8,465 nt of DNA, taken from assembly GCA_016201645.1 (NCBI GenBank), contig JACQCL010000039.1, forward strand, positions 1-8,465, read 5' to 3'. This DNA is from Candidatus Rokuibacteriota bacterium. Its GTDB lineage: Bacteria > Methylomirabilota > Methylomirabilia > Rokubacteriales > CSP1-6. The position numbers and the translations under genes were made by a program. Below, one piece after another: positions 4,973 to 8,465 of this stretch. The notes beneath the pieces were generated by a model, which made no database searches, was not told the origin of the DNA, and saw only the letters and a program-made list of their open reading frames with translations. Within the stretch, counting starts at the first letter, position 1. Each line of letters opens with the position of its first letter.

Positions 4973-5602
4973 ATGCGCGCGCCACGGCTTTCGGCCATCT
5001 CCAGAGCGGACCTTCACCCCAGCGGGCCGGCTCGGCTCCGGTGGCGGCTCGCCTTGATCCTGGCCATCGGCCTGCTGCTCGCCGCCGCCCCCGCCCGCTC
5101 GGAACTCCGGTTTAGCAACCGTCCCGAAGTCTTTCTTAACGACTTCGACCTCACCCTGCAGGCGGTGCTGCTGGGGGCGATCCCTCCTTCCTTCCACGAG
5201 AGCCTCAAGAGCGGGATCCCCACGCACATTCGCTTTTACATCGAGCTGTGGAAGTACAACGGCCGCTTCTGGCCAAATGAGCGCCTGCACGCCCGCACGG
5301 TGGAGCGCCAGCTCACCTACAACGTGGTCACCAAGGAGTACAAGGTGGTCTCGACGGCTGGAGAGCAGCAGGAACCCTACGTGACCAAGGATCTCAGAGA
5401 GGCGCAGCGCGTGGCCTCCGAGATCCGGGGGCTCAAGCTCGGGCCGGCCTCAGCCCTGGACCCCAGCGGGCTCTATTTCGTGCAGGTTAAGGCCGACGTC
5501 TCCCTGAGCGGGGTGAACTCCTTCCTCGCGCGCCTGACGGGAGACGCCGACCAAACGGACTGGATCCGGTCCGACTTGCTCACACCGCTACGAAGCCAAT
5601 GA
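4973..5602 (+). CDS. DUF4390-type exported protein upstream of ntrY
   Basis: This 209-residue protein is of unknown function. An N-terminal basic stretch is followed by a hydrophobic segment at about 25-39 (LALILAIGLLLAAAP) and an Ala-x-Ser-like cleavage region before ELRFSN, so it is probably secreted to the periplasm or membrane-anchored. The mature part shows the pattern of DUF4390: an early LTLQAVLLGAIPPSF segment, GIPTHIRFYIELWKY, a TYNVVTKEYKVV strand pair, and a late YFVQVKADVSL. DUF4390 genes are known beside ntrY-ntrX in other bacteria, so a role with the extracytoplasmic part of NtrY is plausible but unproven. ATG 4973 has no Shine-Dalgarno and lies close to a TATAAT, hinting at a near-leaderless start. 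ntrY follows after 16 bp. Confidence 0.75.
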   Translation: MRAPRLSAISRADLHPSGPARLRWRLALILAIGLLLAAAPARSELRFSNRPEVFLNDFDLTLQAVLLGAIPPSFHESLKSGIPTHIRFYIELWKYNGRFWPNERLHARTVERQLTYNVVTKEYKVVSTAGEQQEPYVTKDLREAQRVASEIRGLKLGPASALDPSGLYFVQVKADVSLSGVNSFLARLTGDADQTDWIRSDLLTPLRSQ

Positions 5603-5618
5603 CGCTCGGAGGCAGGTC

Positions 5619-7823
5619 GTGCCGTTAACGGCCCCGCTCACGGGCGAGTCCCAGCGCCGCAAGCGGAACCTTCTGATCATCGGCGGGGCCCTCGTCCTGC
5701 TGGTGGCCACCGTGGGGATGGTGGTGTACGAGGTCGGGATCTGGTCTCCCCAGATCCCAGTCGCCTCAAACATCCTCGTCTTCGCTCTCTTCAACCTCAC
5801 CCTGATCGTCTTCCTCCTGCTGCTGGTCCTGCTCTTCCGGAATCTTGTGAAGCTCTTCTTCGAGCGGCGACAGAAAGTTCTGGGCTCCAGGTTCAAAACC
5901 AAACTCGTCATGGCGTTCCTCTCGCTCGCCCTGATCCCGGCCCTGCTTATCTCGATCATCGCCTCCAACCTCCTCAACACGTCCATCGAGGGATGGTTCA
6001 AGCCCCAGGTGGAAGGTCCGCTCGACCAGGCCATCGAGGTGGCGCAGACCTACTACCAGACGCTGGAAGGCAGCGCCCTCCGCCACGGCCGCCAGCTTGC
6101 GCGGGTGATCGCGCGCGACCGCCTCCTCGGCGACGACCGGCGGGAGGCGTTGGCGGCCTACTTGGTGGAGCAGCAGGAGGCGCTCGGACTGGCCGCCATC
6201 TCGGTCTTCACCCCCAAGGGGCAGGAGCTGGTTCACGTCAAGGACCCGATCCTCGCCGCGGTCGCCACGCGCAACGTCAATACCGACCAGGTCAAGCGCG
6301 GGCTGGGGGGCCAGGAGATCACCACGGTGCGGGAGCTCGACAACGGCGATTTGATCCAAGCCGTGGTCCCGATCTGGTCGAAAGACGGCGAACCCGAAAT
6401 CCTGGGCGCGCTGGTCGTGTCCACGCACGTGGCCCAGCGGTTGGTGGCGCGGATCCGCGGCATTTCCCAGGCATTCCAGGAGTACAAGCAGCTCAAGCTG
6501 CTCAAAAACCCCATTAAGGGAATCTACATCCTGCTCTTTCTGCTGATGACCCTGATCATCGTGTTCTCGTTCACGTGGTTCGGGCTCTACATGGCCCGCG
6601 GCATCACGGTGCCGATCCAGCTCCTGGCCGAGGGAACCCGCGAGGTCGCGGCCGGCAACCTCAATTACAAGGTGCAGGCCCTGGCGGACGACGAGATCGG
6701 CACCCTGGTGGACTCCTTCAACCGGATGACCGGCGACCTCCAGGCCAAGCATAACGAGCTGGAAGAGCGCCGACAGTACACGGAAACCGTGATCCAGGCC
6801 GTGGCGACGGGCGTCGTCTCCCTAGACCCGGCGGGCCGCCTGACCACGATAAATGGCGCGGCCGCTCGCATGCTGGGGGTCCCGGCGGAGTCGGCCGTGG
6901 GCCAATCGTTCCGCCAGGTGTTCGCCGCGCCCCAATTCGGCGAGGTCGGGGCCTTCATCCAGCGGATGGATCGCGTCCGCAAGGGGACGCTCGAGCGCGA
7001 GATGCGCCTCCGCCGCGACGGGCACGCCGTGACGCTCCTCGGCTCGGCCACGGCGCTCCGCGGACCGGAGGGCGAGTACGCCGGCATGGTGCTCGTATTC
7101 GACGACCTCACCGAGCTCCTCAAGGCCCAGCGGCTCGCGGCGTGGCGCGAGGTCGCCCAGCGGATCGCCCACGAGATCAAGAACCCGCTGACCCCCATCC
7201 AGCTCTCCGCCCAGCGACTGCGCCGGCGCCTGGCCGAGCGGAACCGGGACGACCGGCAGCTCCTGGAGGAGTGCACGGGGACCATCATCCAGGAGGTCGA
7301 AGGCCTGAAGCACCTGGTGGACGAGTTCTCCCGCTTCGCCCGGATGCCCGCGCTCCAACCAAAAGCGACGGAACTCAACCGCCTGCTGGAGGGCGTGGTG
7401 GCCTTCTACCGGGAATCCCACCCCGCCCTCGGCCTCAAGACCCTCTTCGCGCCCGAGCTGCCGACCCTCGAGGTGGACCCGGACCAAATCAAGCGTGCGG
7501 TCCTCAACCTGGTGGACAACGCCGTCGAGGCCGTCGGAGGGGCCGGCGAGGTCACGATCCAAACCGCCTTCATCCCCGAGACGAAGCAGGCTCAGATTCT
7601 CGTGAGCGATAACGGGGTGGGCATCCCCCCCGAGGACAAGGAGAAGCTGTTTCTCCCCTACTTCTCGACGAAGACCGCGGGGACGGGACTCGGGCTGGCC
7701 ATCGTCCACCAGATCGTCACGGACCACGGCGGCCGGATCTGGGTCGAGGACAACGCCCCCAAGGGAAGCCGCTTCATCATCGAGCTTCCCGTGGACGGGC
7801 CGCCCGGGCGGGCGGAGACGTAA
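5619..7823 (+). CDS. ntrY: NtrY-like membrane sensor histidine kinase
   Basis: This 734-residue kinase has about four membrane segments (roughly 18-38, 50-73, 97-117 and 301-325). The extracytoplasmic sensor region (about 118-300) lies between the third and fourth. A HAMP domain (about 322-376), a PAS domain (about 385-500), a HisKA domain with phospho-acceptor His518 in AHEIKNPLTP, and an HATPase_c domain follow. The last shows the N-box NLVDNAVEA (630-638), DNGVGIP (664-670), FSTKTAGTGLGL (682-693) and GSRFIIELP. The H-box and layout are those of NtrY, which phosphorylates NtrX. GTG 5619 has an excellent GGAGG ribosome binding site (5608-5612). ntrX starts on the base after its stop. The signal sensed is unknown; in other bacteria NtrYX affects nitrogen, redox and envelope responses. 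Confidence 0.92.
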   Translation: MPLTAPLTGESQRRKRNLLIIGGALVLLVATVGMVVYEVGIWSPQIPVASNILVFALFNLTLIVFLLLLVLLFRNLVKLFFERRQKVLGSRFKTKLVMAFLSLALIPALLISIIASNLLNTSIEGWFKPQVEGPLDQAIEVAQTYYQTLEGSALRHGRQLARVIARDRLLGDDRREALAAYLVEQQEALGLAAISVFTPKGQELVHVKDPILAAVATRNVNTDQVKRGLGGQEITTVRELDNGDLIQAVVPIWSKDGEPEILGALVVSTHVAQRLVARIRGISQAFQEYKQLKLLKNPIKGIYILLFLLMTLIIVFSFTWFGLYMARGITVPIQLLAEGTREVAAGNLNYKVQALADDEIGTLVDSFNRMTGDLQAKHNELEERRQYTETVIQAVATGVVSLDPAGRLTTINGAAARMLGVPAESAVGQSFRQVFAAPQFGEVGAFIQRMDRVRKGTLEREMRLRRDGHAVTLLGSATALRGPEGEYAGMVLVFDDLTELLKAQRLAAWREVAQRIAHEIKNPLTPIQLSAQRLRRRLAERNRDDRQLLEECTGTIIQEVEGLKHLVDEFSRFARMPALQPKATELNRLLEGVVAFYRESHPALGLKTLFAPELPTLEVDPDQIKRAVLNLVDNAVEAVGGAGEVTIQTAFIPETKQAQILVSDNGVGIPPEDKEKLFLPYFSTKTAGTGLGLAIVHQIVTDHGGRIWVEDNAPKGSRFIIELPVDGPPGRAET

Positions 7824-8465
7824 GTGGCTGGCGAAAGCATCCTGATCGTGGACGACGAAAAGGCCATCCAGGCGTCGCTCCGAGGTGTCCTGGAGGATGA
7901 AGGATACCGCGTCGGCACCGTCGGCAGCGGGGCCCACGCCCTGACGCGAGTCGGCGAGGAGCCGCCCGACCTCGTCCTGCTCGACGTCTGGATGCCGGGA
8001 ATGGATGGCCTGGAGGCGCTGGCCGAGATCAAGCGGATCCGGCCCGAGCAGACCGTCGTCATGATCTCCGGCCATGGGACCATCGAGACCGCGGTGAAAG
8101 CCACGAAGCTCGGGGCGTACGACTTCATCGAAAAGCCCCTGTCGCTGGAAAAGACCCTGCTGACCGTGACGCGCGCCCTCGAGCACTCGCGACTCGAGGG
8201 AGAGAACCGAGCCCTGAGGGAACGGCTCGAGCGCGGGCAGGAGATCGTCGGGCAGAGCGCCGCCATGCACGAGCTGCGACGCCAGATTGCCATCGCGGCT
8301 CCCACCAGCGGGCGGGTGCTGATTCACGGCGAGAACGGCTCCGGGAAAGAACTCGTCGCCCGGGCCGTCCACGCGCTGTCGGCGCGACGCGAGGGCCCCT
8401 TCGTCGAGGTCAACTGCGCGGCCATCCCCGAGGAGCTGATCGAGTCGGAGCTCTTCGGCCACGAA
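7824..8465 (+). CDS. ntrX: NtrX-type sigma-54-dependent response regulator (3' end outside the window)
   Basis: 214 residues are visible before the window ends. A receiver domain (about 4-120) has the acidic pair Asp10/Asp11, phospho-acceptor Asp54 in LVLLDVWMPGMDGL, the ISGHGTIETAVKA segment (81-93) and Lys104 in FIEKPLS. A linker of charged residues leads to a sigma-54 AAA+ domain. It starts at IVGQSAAMHELR with Walker A GENGSGKE (169-176), then FVEVNCAAIPEELIESELFG. The window stops just before the expected GAFTGA loop, so sigma-54 contact cannot be verified here. The DVWMPGMDGL and SGHGTIETAVKATKLGAYDF segments are typical of NtrX rather than NtrC. The GTG start abuts the ntrY TAA in the same frame. 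It is the natural candidate activator for the sigma-54 promoter before lpxC. Confidence 0.92.
   Translation, partial: MAGESILIVDDEKAIQASLRGVLEDEGYRVGTVGSGAHALTRVGEEPPDLVLLDVWMPGMDGLEALAEIKRIRPEQTVVMISGHGTIETAVKATKLGAYDFIEKPLSLEKTLLTVTRALEHSRLEGENRALRERLERGQEIVGQSAAMHELRRQIAIAAPTSGRVLIHGENGSGKELVARAVHALSARREGPFVEVNCAAIPEELIESELFGHE

Noticed and set aside
6822..8462. A 546-codon minus-strand ORF opposite ntrY and ntrX
   Set aside because: It mirrors strongly supported kinase and receiver/AAA+ domains on the + strand. Its translation is rich in R, G, L, D and H without recognisable domains, as expected for antisense frames in GC-rich DNA.

Overview
The window looks like a chromosomal segment of a high-GC, Gram-negative bacterium. 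LpxC implies lipid A/LPS. A bacterial archease, GTG starts on most housekeeping genes and a DUF4390-NtrY-NtrX string fit Methylomirabilota/Rokubacteria (NC10-like) or a related deep proteobacterial-type lineage. The lineage is inferred from gene content and protein style, not from a marker gene. All supported genes lie on the + strand.

Region 1 (1-1627) is a small accessory block. It holds the 3' end of an unidentified gene with a winged-helix-like tail, a 13-codon mini-ORF with a strong ribosome binding site, and a small excisionase-like HTH gene broken by one missing base. These are followed by an XRE-family repressor behind its own promoter and palindromic operator, then a complete XerC/D-type tyrosine recombinase. 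Three ATGA stop/start overlaps run through the block, so it reads as a translationally coupled mobile-element control and integration module.

Region 2 (1715-3762) is a tight three-gene operon for ribosome and RNA care: prmA (L11 methyltransferase), rsmE (16S rRNA m3U1498 methyltransferase) and archease (activator of the RtcB RNA ligase). Gaps are 3 bp and a 4-bp overlap. No rtcB is present in the window.

Region 3 (3763-8465) is an envelope and signalling cluster: lpxC (committed step of lipid A synthesis), a secreted DUF4390 protein, ntrY (membrane sensor kinase) and ntrX (sigma-54 activator, cut by the window edge). The 191-bp spacer before lpxC carries a textbook -24/-12 sigma-54 promoter, TGGCAC-N5-TTGCT, inside a 20-bp-arm imperfect inverted repeat. 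A sigma-54 activator encoded three genes downstream of a sigma-54 promoter suggests a self-regulating circuit coupling LPS synthesis to NtrYX signalling. This is the most interesting observation here and is an inference from sequence. A perfect TATAAT element just before the DUF4390 gene suggests a second, sigma-70-type entry point for DUF4390-ntrYX.
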